From the NCBI RefSeq assembly GCF_041521385.1, contig NZ_CP168006.1, forward strand, positions 2,459,095 to 2,523,094: a stretch of 64,000 nt of DNA, written 5' to 3'. Made by a program: the position numbers and the translations under genes. The DNA is from Alcaligenes faecalis (lineage in GTDB: Bacteria > Pseudomonadota > Gammaproteobacteria > Burkholderiales > Burkholderiaceae_B). A model generated the notes under the pieces. The model searched no databases and had not been told where the DNA came from. It was given only the letters and a program-made list of their open reading frames with translations. This document shows positions 33,215 to 41,701 of the stretch, piece by piece; position 1 is the stretch's first letter, and every line of letters begins with the position of its first letter.

Positions 33215-33420
33215 GAGTAAGCCCTCTTAACCAATGAAACGTGAAGCTTGTGATGATACCGCAGGCTGTTTACCCACAGGATGGAGGTGTCATGAGGGGG
33301 GCGCACCCCAGGATGCTTTAGGCAGGCTTAGTGAAAACCCCGACTCATAAATAATTGATTATTGATATATTTATATCTAAACTAAAATTTCATTACAAAC
33401 ATTTCTGCGGAACTTCCGTC

Positions 33421-34395
33421 ATGGTGCATAAAACAACTCGAGTAATGGCAGCCGCCTTGCTGGCATTGGGAATGGCTGGCGCTCAGGCAGCCGAAGTCAC
33501 GCTGAAAGCGGTATCTGTCTTTACGATGGACACCTTCTTTACCAAACGCTTCAAGCAGTTCGTTGACAAGGTCAACACAGAAGGCAAGGGGCTGGTGCAG
33601 ATCAATGTCATTGGTGGCCCAGAGGCCATCCCACCTTTCGAGGTCGGTAACGCTCTGCGCTCTGGCGTGATTGACTTCGCCAATACCACGGCTGTCTTCC
33701 ACGCCAATCTGGTGCCTGAGGCACTGGCTTTGACGCTGACAGAAAAACCCATGAGCGAGCTGCGCCAGAACGGCGGCTACGAACTGATGGACAAGATTCA
33801 CCGCGAGAAAGCCAATATCACCTGGCTGGCTCGTACGACGGATGGTTTGCAGTACCACATCTACACCAACAAGCCCGTGACCTCGGCCGACCTATCAGGT
33901 TTCAAGCTGCGAGGTGTGCCGGTGTACCTGTCCTTCTTCCGCGAAATTGGTGCAACCCCGCTGCAGATTCCACCGGGCGAGGTCTATACCGCGCTGGAGC
34001 GTGGCGTAGTGGACGGCTATGGCTGGCCTTCCGTGGGCGTGATGGAAATGGGCTGGCATGAAAAGACTAAATACCGCGTAGAACCAGGCTTCTACAACGT
34101 GGAAGTGGGTTTCTTCATGAACCAGAAGAGCTGGGAAAAACTGGATGAAGAACAGAAAGCCTTCATGCGCAAGCAGATCGAGTGGATGGAGTCACAGAAC
34201 GTGACTGAACACCAGATGGCCATTGAAGAAAAAGCCGCTACCGAACAAGCGGGCGTGCAAGCGTTGGTGCTGGACCCAGAGGCCGCTCGTGCCTTGCGTA
34301 CCAAAGCCTACGAAGCAGGTTGGGCCGGTATTGATAAATCCAGCCCCAAATACGCCGCGCAATTGCGTGAATTGTTTGGTGGTTATCAGCCTTAA
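33421..34395 (+). CDS. TRAP transporter solute-binding protein, second system
   Basis: A 324-residue periplasmic protein. The start at ATG 33421 gives a proper signal peptide (MVHKTTRVMAAALLALGMAGAQAA). Typical DctP features are FKLRGVPVYLSFFREIGATPLQIPPGEVYTALERGVVDGYGWPSVGV, including the conserved Arg in KLRG. The upstream 200 bases are strongly AT-rich with ATTATTGATATATTTATA, probably the promoter. It is followed by a terminator-like hairpin before the permease genes. Confidence 0.93.
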   Translation: MVHKTTRVMAAALLALGMAGAQAAEVTLKAVSVFTMDTFFTKRFKQFVDKVNTEGKGLVQINVIGGPEAIPPFEVGNALRSGVIDFANTTAVFHANLVPEALALTLTEKPMSELRQNGGYELMDKIHREKANITWLARTTDGLQYHIYTNKPVTSADLSGFKLRGVPVYLSFFREIGATPLQIPPGEVYTALERGVVDGYGWPSVGVMEMGWHEKTKYRVEPGFYNVEVGFFMNQKSWEKLDEEQKAFMRKQIEWMESQNVTEHQMAIEEKAATEQAGVQALVLDPEAARALRTKAYEAGWAGIDKSSPKYAAQLRELFGGYQP

Positions 34396-34423
34396 AACAA
34401 GATTGCTGATGACGTAGTTTGAC

Positions 34424-34461
34424 AGTGGACATTGTGCCTTTGAGGACAGTGTCCACTTTTT
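34424..34461 (+). terminator. Terminator between binding protein and permeases
   Basis: AGTGGACA (34424-34431) pairs with TGTCCACT (34450-34457), followed by TTTTTG. Its place inside the operon suggests partial termination, giving more binding protein than permease. Confidence 0.75.
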
Positions 34462-34526
34462 GATGGTGCCATATGGGTGGGCAGATGTCCGCCCTTTCAG
34501 TGACTTTGATCTGCGGAGAGGACGCG

Positions 34527-35051
34527 ATGTCTGCTGCAACTACCCCGGAAGGCCAGCCTTCCAATACGACCTGGGGGCGTCCGTACGCCCTGTTAATGAA
34601 TACTTGTGGCGCCGTCGCGGCCCTGACCTTCGGGCTGATGAGCTTGCTGGTATGTGCTGACGTGGTGTCGCGCAACCTGGGTTACGACGTGCTGTCCACC
34701 AGTGTGGAAGTAACCGAATACATGTTGATTATTGCTACCTTCGTGGCAGCACCGTGGGTGCTGTATCTGGGTGGCCATATTCGTATCGATGTGCTGTTCA
34801 ACAACCTGCCTTTGCCCATGCAGCGTGGCCTGGATCTGGTCTCTAACCTGTTGGGACTGACCGTCTGTGGTGTTTTGGCCTGGCAATGTGCCGTCGTCGC
34901 CCTGGACTCGTACGAGCAAGGAGCCCTGGTCTTTAAAGCTCTGGTCTTTCCAGAGTGGTGGCTGAATCTGCCTTTGCTGTTTGGTGCAACCTTATTGGCG
35001 CTGGAATTTCTGCGCCGCCTGATGTCCCGTCCCGTTGAGCAAGGAGCCTGA
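34527..35051 (+). CDS. TRAP transporter small permease, second system
   Basis: A 174-residue protein. The start is at ATG 34527 (GCGGAGAGGACGCG upstream) rather than the longer frame from 34473. Four helices are visible, with VEVTEYMLIIATFVAAPWVLYLGGHIRIDVLF carrying the GxHIRID family signature. Only two bases separate it from the large permease gene. Confidence 0.92.
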   Translation: MSAATTPEGQPSNTTWGRPYALLMNTCGAVAALTFGLMSLLVCADVVSRNLGYDVLSTSVEVTEYMLIIATFVAAPWVLYLGGHIRIDVLFNNLPLPMQRGLDLVSNLLGLTVCGVLAWQCAVVALDSYEQGALVFKALVFPEWWLNLPLLFGATLLALEFLRRLMSRPVEQGA

Positions 35052-35053
35052 AC

Positions 35054-36376
35054 ATGGAATGGCACATGGCATTGATCCTGCTGCTAGGATCGCTCTTTGT
35101 CTTGATGGCTATCGGCACGCCCGTCGTTTTTGCCTTCCTGTCCGTCAACCTGCTGGGGGCCTGGCTGTTTCTGGGCGAAGCGGCAGGTCTGGCACAATGG
35201 GCGCGCAACACCACTGCCTCCATTGGCAGTTTTTCCCTCACTCCCATCCCCTTATTCGTCTTGATGGGCGAGGTGCTGTTTCACACCGGGTTGGCCTTCA
35301 AAGCGATTGACTCCATCGAGCGCATGATCTCGCGCGTACCGGGAAAACTGTCCATCGTCAGCATTTTGGGTGGTACAACCTTTGCGACCTTGTCGGGTTC
35401 GTCCATTGCCAACACGGCCATGATGGGTGGCGTGATGCTGCCAGAAATGCTGCGTCGCGGCTATCACCCGACCATGGCCATGGGCCCTATCATGGCGGTC
35501 GGTGGCATTGCCATGCTGATTCCTCCTTCAGCATTGGCTGTCATGTTGGGTAGCTTGGCCGGTATTTCCATTGAACGGCTGCTGATTGGCGGTATCTTGC
35601 CGGGCATATTGATGGCCGCCGGTTTTCTGGCCTATGTGGTGGTTCGCAGCCGCCTGCGTCCGCAAGATGCACCGATGAGTGACGAAGACTCTGCCATCCG
35701 TCTGAAAGGCTGGGCCTTGTGGAAACCCTTTGTGCTTAATGTCGTGCCATTGTTGGGTATCTTCGTTGCGGTCGTCGGCTCGATGCTGGTGGGCTGGGCC
35801 TCGCCTACCGAGTCGGCTGCGATTGGTGTCGTGGCCTCGGTGTTGGCAACGATTGCCTACCGCGCCCTGACCCTGAAAGCCCTGTGGAAGAGCCTGATTG
35901 AAACGGCCAAAGTCTCGGTGGTGATTCTGTTCATTCTGGCCGCCTCCACCACCTTTGCGCAACTGCTCAGCTTCTCTGGAGCCAGCGCAGGCTTTTTGGG
36001 CATGATCAAAGACTACAACCTGTCGCCCTTCGTGTTGGTGGTTTGCATGTTGCTGGTGCTGATGGTCATGGGTATGGTGCTGGATCAAATCTCCATGATG
36101 ATGATTGCCTTGCCCTTCTTCATGCCCCTGGCCTTGGCTGCTGGCGTGGACACCGTCTGGCTGGGCGTGATGATCCTGATCGCACTGGAAATTGGCTTGC
36201 TGACGCCACCCTTTGGCTTGTTGCTGATTGTGATGCAAAGCGTGGCCCCTCCATCCATCCGCTTGCCCCACATCTACAGCGCCGCCGTGCCCTTCCTGGT
36301 TATAGAAATCGGCATCCTGGCCCTGGTGCTGTTTGTCCCCTGGATTGCCGTGGGTCTGCCAGGACTGATCGGCTAA
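35054..36376 (+). CDS. TRAP transporter large permease, second system
   Basis: A 440-residue ion-coupled permease. Signature segments include PIPLFVLMGEVLFHTGLAFKAID, TFATLSGSSIANTAMMGGVMLPEMLRRGY, IAMLIPPSALAVMLGSLAG and EIGLLTPPFGLLLIVMQSVAP. An AAGGAGCCTGAAC ribosome site precedes ATG 35054. It is only distantly similar to the DctM at 26329, so the two systems are not a recent duplication. Confidence 0.95.
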   Translation: MEWHMALILLLGSLFVLMAIGTPVVFAFLSVNLLGAWLFLGEAAGLAQWARNTTASIGSFSLTPIPLFVLMGEVLFHTGLAFKAIDSIERMISRVPGKLSIVSILGGTTFATLSGSSIANTAMMGGVMLPEMLRRGYHPTMAMGPIMAVGGIAMLIPPSALAVMLGSLAGISIERLLIGGILPGILMAAGFLAYVVVRSRLRPQDAPMSDEDSAIRLKGWALWKPFVLNVVPLLGIFVAVVGSMLVGWASPTESAAIGVVASVLATIAYRALTLKALWKSLIETAKVSVVILFILAASTTFAQLLSFSGASAGFLGMIKDYNLSPFVLVVCMLLVLMVMGMVLDQISMMMIALPFFMPLALAAGVDTVWLGVMILIALEIGLLTPPFGLLLIVMQSVAPPSIRLPHIYSAAVPFLVIEIGILALVLFVPWIAVGLPGLIG

Positions 36377-36466
36377 GACCGAGCCGTCCGCTGAAAAAAG
36401 GGGCAACAGCGATGTTGTCCCACACAGAAAGCCAGAGTCTTGAACAGGCTTTCCGGGCAAAAAACG

Positions 36467-36506
36467 AAAAACCTGAGTGCGGCGTTTGCCAAACTCAGGT
36501 TTTTTT
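36467..36506 (+). terminator. Terminator of the second TRAP operon
   Basis: AACCTGAG (36469-36476) pairs with CTCAGGTT (36494-36501), followed by a T-run to 36506. A GGC/GCC mini-stem closes the loop. Confidence 0.88.
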
Positions 36507-36657
36507 GTCGCCGGGCCGTCCCAAGGCAAAAAGCACCCCCTCGGGGGGCAGCCAGCCGACGGCGCAGCGTGGGGGCCTTTTTTGTCGCCGGGCCGTCCCA
36601 AGACAAAAAGCCCCCCTCGGGGGGCAGCAAGCCAAAGGCGTAGCGTGGGGTTTTTTG
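36502..36657. repeat. Two tandem 77-base repeats with GC-rich palindromes
   Basis: Two copies begin at about 36502 and 36579 with a period of 77 bases. Each opens with T-run, GTCGCCGGGCCGTCCCAAG, contains the palindrome CCCCTCGGGGGGC, and ends in AGCGTGGGG. The copies differ at roughly 10 positions. The form is reminiscent of interspersed REP-like palindromes of Burkholderiales. No ORF crosses it convincingly. Confidence 0.85.
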
Positions 36658-36872
36658 TGCGCGATAGCATAGATCAGTTCTGGCCGTCTCTCTGCCTGCT
36701 TAAAAGCGGTTGATATGGGAGCCGTATTTCATTGCCCAGCCGCCTTTCAGCCTCTTGCAGACCTTGGGGGTGTGCGTGGACTTCCAGTGCTGGATAGCAA
36801 ATAGCTCGTTCGAGACGCAAACTCTGACCCAGGAAAACTCAACCAACAATCGTCCGACAAAAGATGCTGTGA

Positions 36873-37103
36873 GCTGATTGAGGGGCTGTCCGGGTGTTGG
36901 GGCGGATCAGGCAACTTGCCGCAGGCAGATCATTGCGCAGGGGTGCAAGCACCTTGCTGTTTGAGTCCGGTGTTTGTGATTGGTCCGGCGGACCAATCAC
37001 CGGACGAGTTCAAGGTGCGCCCGTAGCGATTATCTGACCAGGGCACCGGCGCGCAGCGCCGGCAAGTTACCAGCCCCGAAACCCGGACAGCCCCTTAATC
37101 AGC
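36873..37103. repeat. 231-base palindromic element with 23-base terminal inverted repeats
   Basis: The arms 36873-36895 and 37081-37103 are complementary at 22 of 23 positions (core AGGGGCTGTCCGGGT). Inside, nested pairs are AACTTGCCG (36913-36921) with CGGCAAGTT (37060-37068) and GCACCTTG (36949-36956) with CAAGGTGC (37011-37018). A central hairpin TGATTGGTCCG/CGGACCAATCA (36977-36999) is extended by GTCCGG/CCGGAC. A side hairpin CCGGCGC/GCGCCGG lies at 37046-37062. No coding frame is evident. It resembles a non-autonomous mobile element or a structured DNA/RNA element. Confidence 0.7.
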
Positions 37104-37138
37104 GTCTTATAGTCACCTTCTTTATCGTGTCGAACAGT

Positions 37139-37164
37139 GGCTGACTCCAAACCTTGAGTCAGCC
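37139..37164. repeat. 9-bp stem hairpin in the same island
   Basis: GGCTGACTC (37139-37147) pairs with GAGTCAGCC (37156-37164) across an 8-base loop. It is followed by further small self-complementary segments (TCGAT/ATCGA) to 37190. Confidence 0.7.
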
Positions 37165-37243
37165 CAGTCTCGATGCGCTGGGTATCGAAACCCAACCCTC
37201 AAAAAATGAAGGCTGTTAAAAAAAGCCGCTGAAAAAAGTGCCT

Positions 37244-37549
37244 TTACCCCCGCACAGGATCAGCATAGATCCCACCATCCCGCAAAACCAAAGCGACCTT
37301 ATCACCCCGCTGGACAGCCTCATCCAGCACACGAGCAATCAACACCGGCCCTGCATCGCTGGCAACCGTAGCCAGCATATACACCCCCGCCTCGTCTCCA
37401 GAAGAGGCACTGCGCGTCAGTTCCGTTACCACCCCAGACGAGCACTCCTCAGCCTCAAATTCATCCCCATGACACTGGGAACACAAGAACCGCGCTGGGA
37501 ACATCCGATGATCACACCGCACACAACGAAATACAGAAGGACTCATCAT
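37244..37549 (-). CDS. DUF35 zinc-ribbon/OB-fold protein
   Basis: A 101-residue protein starting at one of two adjacent ATGs (37549 or 37546) behind GGAGG. Cys9-x2-Cys12 and Cys23-x2-Cys26 (FRCVRCDHRMFPARFLCSQC) form the zinc ribbon, followed by an OB-fold (GVVTELTRS...VYMLATVASDAGPVLIARVLD). DUF35 proteins partner with thiolase-fold enzymes, and its start overlaps the thiolase stop. It probably binds acyl-CoA or stabilises the thiolase-like subunit. Confidence 0.9.
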   Translation of the reverse strand: MMSPSVFRCVRCDHRMFPARFLCSQCHGDEFEAEECSSGVVTELTRSASSGDEAGVYMLATVASDAGPVLIARVLDEAVQRGDKVALVLRDGGIYADPVRG

Positions 37550-38706
37550 AGGGCCTCCAAAACAAGCGCCGTTGAACACATGCCATAGCGATACTCCACC
37601 ATGCCATAGCCCGTGACCAAACCATATCGAGCCTGTGCTATCTGACGCTCCCCCGCCTGCCCGCTTAACTGGCGCATTACCTCGACCAAGCCATGCAAGC
37701 TGCATGCCGCCCCAGCCTGTCCGGCCGATAACTGCCCGCCAGATGTATTCAACGCCAGACATCCCGTCGCAATTGACTCATGGATAAACTGCTTTGCGCC
37801 ATCCGCCTCAAAAAAGCCCAAATCCTGCAATTGCGCCAAAACCATGACGGGGTAGTCATCATACATACTGACGACATCCATCTGCGCCGGACTCAAGCCT
37901 GACTCTGCCCACAAAGTTGGAGCCAAAGCCGCCAGACCTGTGCTCAAGCCATCGCCTTGCTGATCATCAATGTTGTGAAAACTGCGTAAAGCCTTGACCG
38001 TAATTTCAGGCTGATTCTGCGCCGCCGGATGATCCGCGCGCATCACAATCAAGGCATTGGCCCCGTCCACCACTGGCACACAGTCCAGCCGTGTTAAAGG
38101 ATCCGCCACTTGAGGCGCATTCAAATACTCATCCAGACTCATGGGACTACGATACGCAGCGCCAGGATTCATACTGGCCCATACCCGCTGGCGCATCACC
38201 AGGGCAGCATAATCCGCCCGCTCCAAACCCAGCTTGCGCATTTGATTGGCAGTCAGCATGGCAAAGCGGTGATTCGGACTACCAGCCCCCAAAGGCCGCA
38301 AGTGATCGTGGGTTGTCTGGTTATAGTTCTCGACCAGTTGCTGGAAGTCCCTGGCCTGAAAATGATCCCCGGCCACAATCGCAATACAGCGGGCATCGCC
38401 GGCCTGAACCGCGCGAATCGCGTGCTGCAGAATGTTCAGACCGCTGGCGCCGCCATTGCTGTCATCCATGATCCAGCCCACCTTCAAACCCAGCCTCCAG
38501 GCCAGATCAATAGCCCGATCCGGTGCGTGGGTGAATGAGGCCACTCCCAGGCCATCAATATCGCTGGCCTGCAAACCCGCTGCGGACAGGGATTGTTTGA
38601 AAGCCTGGGCCAGCAGCTCGGAGGTGCCAAGCTGACCACGCCGGGTGTAAGTGACCTCGGTCGCGCCCAGCAGGCGCACCGTGTCCAGATTGAAACTAGG
38701 CGTCAT
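37546..38706 (-). CDS. Thiolase-fold protein lacking canonical catalytic residues
   Basis: A 386-residue protein with the SCP-x/thiolase fold: DGLGVASFTH, GDARCIAIVAGDH, and the C-terminal NTSGGQLSAGQAGAACSLHGLVE. At the position of the nucleophilic Cys the sequence is DDSNGGASG (about 81-89). The GHP histidine motif is replaced by AGQAGAA. This matches the non-condensing thiolase-like group, such as Ltp2-type aldolases, that work with a DUF35 partner to cleave C-C bonds of CoA thioesters. The pairing with a DUF35 gene and an acyl-CoA ligase supports a catabolic retro-aldol or lipid-transfer-like role; exact substrate unknown. Confidence 0.82.
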   Translation of the reverse strand: MTPSFNLDTVRLLGATEVTYTRRGQLGTSELLAQAFKQSLSAAGLQASDIDGLGVASFTHAPDRAIDLAWRLGLKVGWIMDDSNGGASGLNILQHAIRAVQAGDARCIAIVAGDHFQARDFQQLVENYNQTTHDHLRPLGAGSPNHRFAMLTANQMRKLGLERADYAALVMRQRVWASMNPGAAYRSPMSLDEYLNAPQVADPLTRLDCVPVVDGANALIVMRADHPAAQNQPEITVKALRSFHNIDDQQGDGLSTGLAALAPTLWAESGLSPAQMDVVSMYDDYPVMVLAQLQDLGFFEADGAKQFIHESIATGCLALNTSGGQLSAGQAGAACSLHGLVEVMRQLSGQAGERQIAQARYGLVTGYGMVEYRYGMCSTALVLEAL

Positions 38707-38727
38707 ATCGAATTCCTGTGGCCGCCA

Positions 38728-40344
38728 TCAGCGGCGAACCTGATAGCCTGCTTGTTCTCTATCCCAGGTGTCGGGGCCAATGCCGCGATCACGCAGGGCA
38801 AACTTTTGAATCTTGCCATTTTCCGTGGTGGGCAGAGCCTCGGTAAACTCAATAAAGCGCGGCACGGCAAAGTAAGGCAGACGGTGCTCGCAATGTTGCA
38901 GCAGTTCTTCGCAACTGACCGTGCAATCTGGGCGCAACACAATCATGGCCATGACCTCGTCCTCGGCCAGCTCGGACTTGGCGGCATAGACCGCCACCGT
39001 GTGGACGGCAGGATGGCTGGCTAAAGCCTGCTCGACTTCATAGGAGGAAATGTTTTCCCCACGACGGCGAATCATGTCTTTCAGACGATCCACAAAGCGG
39101 TAGTAGCCATCGGCATCGCGCACGACGCGGTCACCCGTGTGGAACCACAGGTTTTTCCAGGTCTCCACCGTCTTGTCCGGTTGCCCGTAGTAACCCAGTG
39201 CGAAGGCATAGGGTTCATCGGCGCGCAATAGCAGTTCGCCCACTTCACCATTTGGCAGAGGGTTGTCGTTCTCGTCCACCACCAGTGCTTCAAAACCTTC
39301 CGACACGCGGCCCATATAGCCATTGCGCTGTTCCTGGATACCACGGCCCATCACATAGTTGGTCTCGGTAGAACCAAAACCATCCAGCAGATGCATGTGG
39401 CAGCGATCCAGAAACTGGCGATGAAATTGTTCGGGAACACCGGGGCCTAATGCAATGCGCGTCTTGTGCAGTTTTTCTGCCGCCGTCTCTGGTTTGGACA
39501 GCAAGATAGGCACCATGGCGCCGAGCAGATAGGTAATCGTGGCGCCGGTTTCATACAGATTGTCGAAGAAACGGCTGGCCGAGAAACGCTTGTCCACCAC
39601 CATGCAGGCGTCGCTGACCAGGGCCTGGAAAAACGTGTTCAAGGCATTGGTGTGAAACAGGGGCAGGCAGGTATACAACACATCATCGGGCTTCATGCCC
39701 AGCTTGCTGGCAGTGTAAATGCCCCACCAGTAAAACTGAGCATGCGGGCACTGAACGCCTTTGGAGGGACCGGAGGTGCCGGAAGTGTACAGAATGGCCA
39801 GCGTATCGCCGGGGCCGATATCGGCAGGCTCGCAGTATTGGCCCAAAGCAGGCAGGTCGCATGTCGCTACAGACAATGTTTGTGCGGCTTGCTGACCTTG
39901 AATCAACCAGGCTTGTTGAACAGCGGTAAGGCCTAGGTCCACATCAGCCAAGAGTGGCGTCAGGTCACTTTCCAACACTAACAGACTGGCCTGGCTATTG
40001 CACAAGATGTGTTGCAATTGCGCCCCACGCGAGGCGGTATTGATCGGCACCACAATCGCGCCCAGCCAGCCACACCCCAGCACGATTTCCATGAACTCGT
40101 GCCGATTGGTGCAGAGCAAGGCCACACGGTCGCCACGCTTGATGCCTGCACGGTGCAAACGATCGGCACTGGCGGCGGCCATTTGCACGGTCTGGATGCC
40201 GGTATAGCTGTTTTTTCGGTCCGAAAACAACGGCGCATCACCCATGCGTTCGGCACGCAAGCGCAGTAGGGCGGGCACGGTGCGTTGCGTGGCAGGCAGG
40301 GCGTACAAGGGCAGTTCAGAGATGGGAATGGAATGGGCGTTCAT
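38728..40344 (-). CDS. AMP-forming acyl-CoA ligase (CaiC-like)
   Basis: A 538-residue ANL-family enzyme. The start is at ATG 40344 with a GGGAG site; the frame is open further upstream but without one. The P-loop is LYTSGTSGPSKGVQ (about 175-188), the adenine-binding motif DGFGSTETN, and the hinge/C-terminal core is WFHTGDRVVRDADGYYRFVDRLKDMIRRRGENISSYEVE with the terminal catalytic Lys in NGKIQKFALR. It would activate a carboxylic acid imported by the nearby Bug or TRAP systems. 21 bases separate it from the thiolase-like gene, so they form one operon. Confidence 0.9.
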   Translation of the reverse strand: MNAHSIPISELPLYALPATQRTVPALLRLRAERMGDAPLFSDRKNSYTGIQTVQMAAASADRLHRAGIKRGDRVALLCTNRHEFMEIVLGCGWLGAIVVPINTASRGAQLQHILCNSQASLLVLESDLTPLLADVDLGLTAVQQAWLIQGQQAAQTLSVATCDLPALGQYCEPADIGPGDTLAILYTSGTSGPSKGVQCPHAQFYWWGIYTASKLGMKPDDVLYTCLPLFHTNALNTFFQALVSDACMVVDKRFSASRFFDNLYETGATITYLLGAMVPILLSKPETAAEKLHKTRIALGPGVPEQFHRQFLDRCHMHLLDGFGSTETNYVMGRGIQEQRNGYMGRVSEGFEALVVDENDNPLPNGEVGELLLRADEPYAFALGYYGQPDKTVETWKNLWFHTGDRVVRDADGYYRFVDRLKDMIRRRGENISSYEVEQALASHPAVHTVAVYAAKSELAEDEVMAMIVLRPDCTVSCEELLQHCEHRLPYFAVPRFIEFTEALPTTENGKIQKFALRDRGIGPDTWDREQAGYQVRR

Positions 40345-40657
40345 GGTGTATCTCCCGGCTTGTGTGATCAAGATGGCAAGCCGATGTGCATGGGTGAAAT
40401 TACTAATATTCAGCAAACAGTATACTGCAATATATTATTTTGAAATTCCTGTCTTGCACCGGAAAAACCCGAAGTGGCACGGGCTGCCAAGCAGTGGTAT
40501 TTCGCGTAGCTGGTAGGTAAATAAGGAGGGAGTTCGCTGCATACATAGCGGCGTATGGCAGACGATCCAGACCAAGGCAGGTCGGTCTTTGGCAACGAAG
40601 TCGATGTGCATCACAATAATTTTTGGATAAGCCCGGATGGGCAATGGGGATAGAACA
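40345..40657. promoter_or_regulatory. Divergent promoter region, ligase operon / Bug gene
   Basis: About 310 bases without a gene. The palindrome CAGTATACTG (40418-40427) followed by AATATATTATTTTG is a candidate operator with the GTATAC core often bound by GntR/FCD regulators. A GntR gene of that class lies at 42163-42834. No sigma-70 hexamers stand out. Confidence 0.4.
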
Positions 40658-41614
40658 ATGAAGGTATGGCTTAAGTTGGCAACGTGTTGTGCACTGATGT
40701 TGGGCGCACAGGTTCATGCTCAGAACCAGAATGTCACGCTGGTGATTCCTTACCCGCCTGGTGGCGCGGCCGATCAGTTGGCGCGTGTGATTTCTCAGGA
40801 AATGGGAACACGCTTTGACCAGAAAGTGATTGTGGAGAACCGTCCGGGTGCCGGTGCGCAGGTTGCCATGAATGTGGTGAAAAATGCCAACCCCAATGCC
40901 TTGGGCACGGTGTTGTTTCTGGCCGATAGTGGTGCTTATTCGCTGAATCGTCACATGTATCAGCGTCTGAACTACGATGTGGCTACCGACTTGATCCCCA
41001 TGACGCTGGCCGCCAAGGCTCCTGTGTTCCTGCTGGTCAACAAAGACAGCCCTTTCAAGACCGTGCAGGATTTGGTGGCCGCTGGCCAGCAGCAAGAGTT
41101 GACCTATGGGTCACCAGGCATGGGCACGGGTACACACTTGCTGGGCGAGATGCTGCGTAAAGAAACCGCAGCCCGTCTGGTGCACGTACCCTACAAGGGC
41201 GCAGGTCCGGCCTTGATTGACACCGTCAGTGGGCAGATTGACTTTATTTTTGATGTGTTGACGGGCAGCCGTGGCTTTTTGGAGGAGGGTCGTTTGCGTG
41301 CGATTGCCGCCGCCACGACAGAGCGCAGTCCATTGCGCCCGGATACGCCTACGATTGCAGAAAGCGGCATTCCCAATGTGGCATTCACCATCTGGTGGGG
41401 GATCTCGGCCAAGGCTGGAACTCCTGCCGATGAGGTGACACGGTTAACAGAGCAATTGACGGCCGTGCTCAATGCGCCTGAGGTTGTGCAGAAGTTTGTG
41501 GACTTTGGTATTGAGATTCAGTCCTCGACACCGCAGGCGTTTGCCGAGTTGATCGAGAGTGATGCGACGGCAATAGGCCCGATGATCCAGTCTTTGCAAA
41601 TTACGCTGGATTGA
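40658..41614 (+). CDS. Bug-type tripartite tricarboxylate transporter binding protein (TctC family)
   Basis: A 318-residue periplasmic protein. ATG 40658 begins a signal peptide (MKVWLKLATCCALMLGAQVHAQ). Family hallmarks are VTLVIPYPPGGAADQLARVIS, VIVENRPGAGAQVAMN, LTYGSPGMGTGTHLLGEML, and VPYKGAGPALIDTVSGQIDFIFD. Such proteins bind carboxylates and are greatly expanded in Alcaligenaceae; no TctA/TctB permease is adjacent, which is common. Divergence from the acyl-CoA ligase operon suggests a related substrate. Confidence 0.94.
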   Translation: MKVWLKLATCCALMLGAQVHAQNQNVTLVIPYPPGGAADQLARVISQEMGTRFDQKVIVENRPGAGAQVAMNVVKNANPNALGTVLFLADSGAYSLNRHMYQRLNYDVATDLIPMTLAAKAPVFLLVNKDSPFKTVQDLVAAGQQQELTYGSPGMGTGTHLLGEMLRKETAARLVHVPYKGAGPALIDTVSGQIDFIFDVLTGSRGFLEEGRLRAIAAATTERSPLRPDTPTIAESGIPNVAFTIWWGISAKAGTPADEVTRLTEQLTAVLNAPEVVQKFVDFGIEIQSSTPQAFAELIESDATAIGPMIQSLQITLD

Positions 41615-41654
41615 TTGTGTTGTAGGCGACGGGCCAGCCGTCAATCGTGTTGCA

Positions 41655-41686
41655 AACAAGCCGGCGATGCCGGCTTGTTTCATTTG
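41655..41686 (+). terminator. Terminator after the Bug gene
   Basis: ACAAGCCGGC and GCCGGCTTGT form a 10-bp stem with a 3-4 base loop, followed by TTCATTTG. Confidence 0.82.
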
Positions 41687-41701
41687 TGCCTGGCCCCAGG
41701 A

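Larger units (their letters stand above)
36377..37243. other. Gene-poor island of 867 bases
   Basis: Between the TRAP operon terminator and the DUF35 gene there is no gene I can support. It contains the tandem 77-base repeats (36502-36657), the 231-base palindromic element (36873-37103) and a hairpin (37139-37164). A 54-codon open stretch on the minus strand (36674-36838) has no start codon and was not called. Confidence 0.7.

Noticed and set aside
36674..36838. 54-codon open stretch on the minus strand with protein-like composition
   Set aside because: It has no start codon, is bounded by stops on both sides, and no family was recognised. It may be a gene fragment, but support is too weak.
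40474..40491. TGGCACGGGCTGCC considered as a sigma-54 promoter
   Set aside because: The spacing between GG and GC does not fit the required 10 bases.
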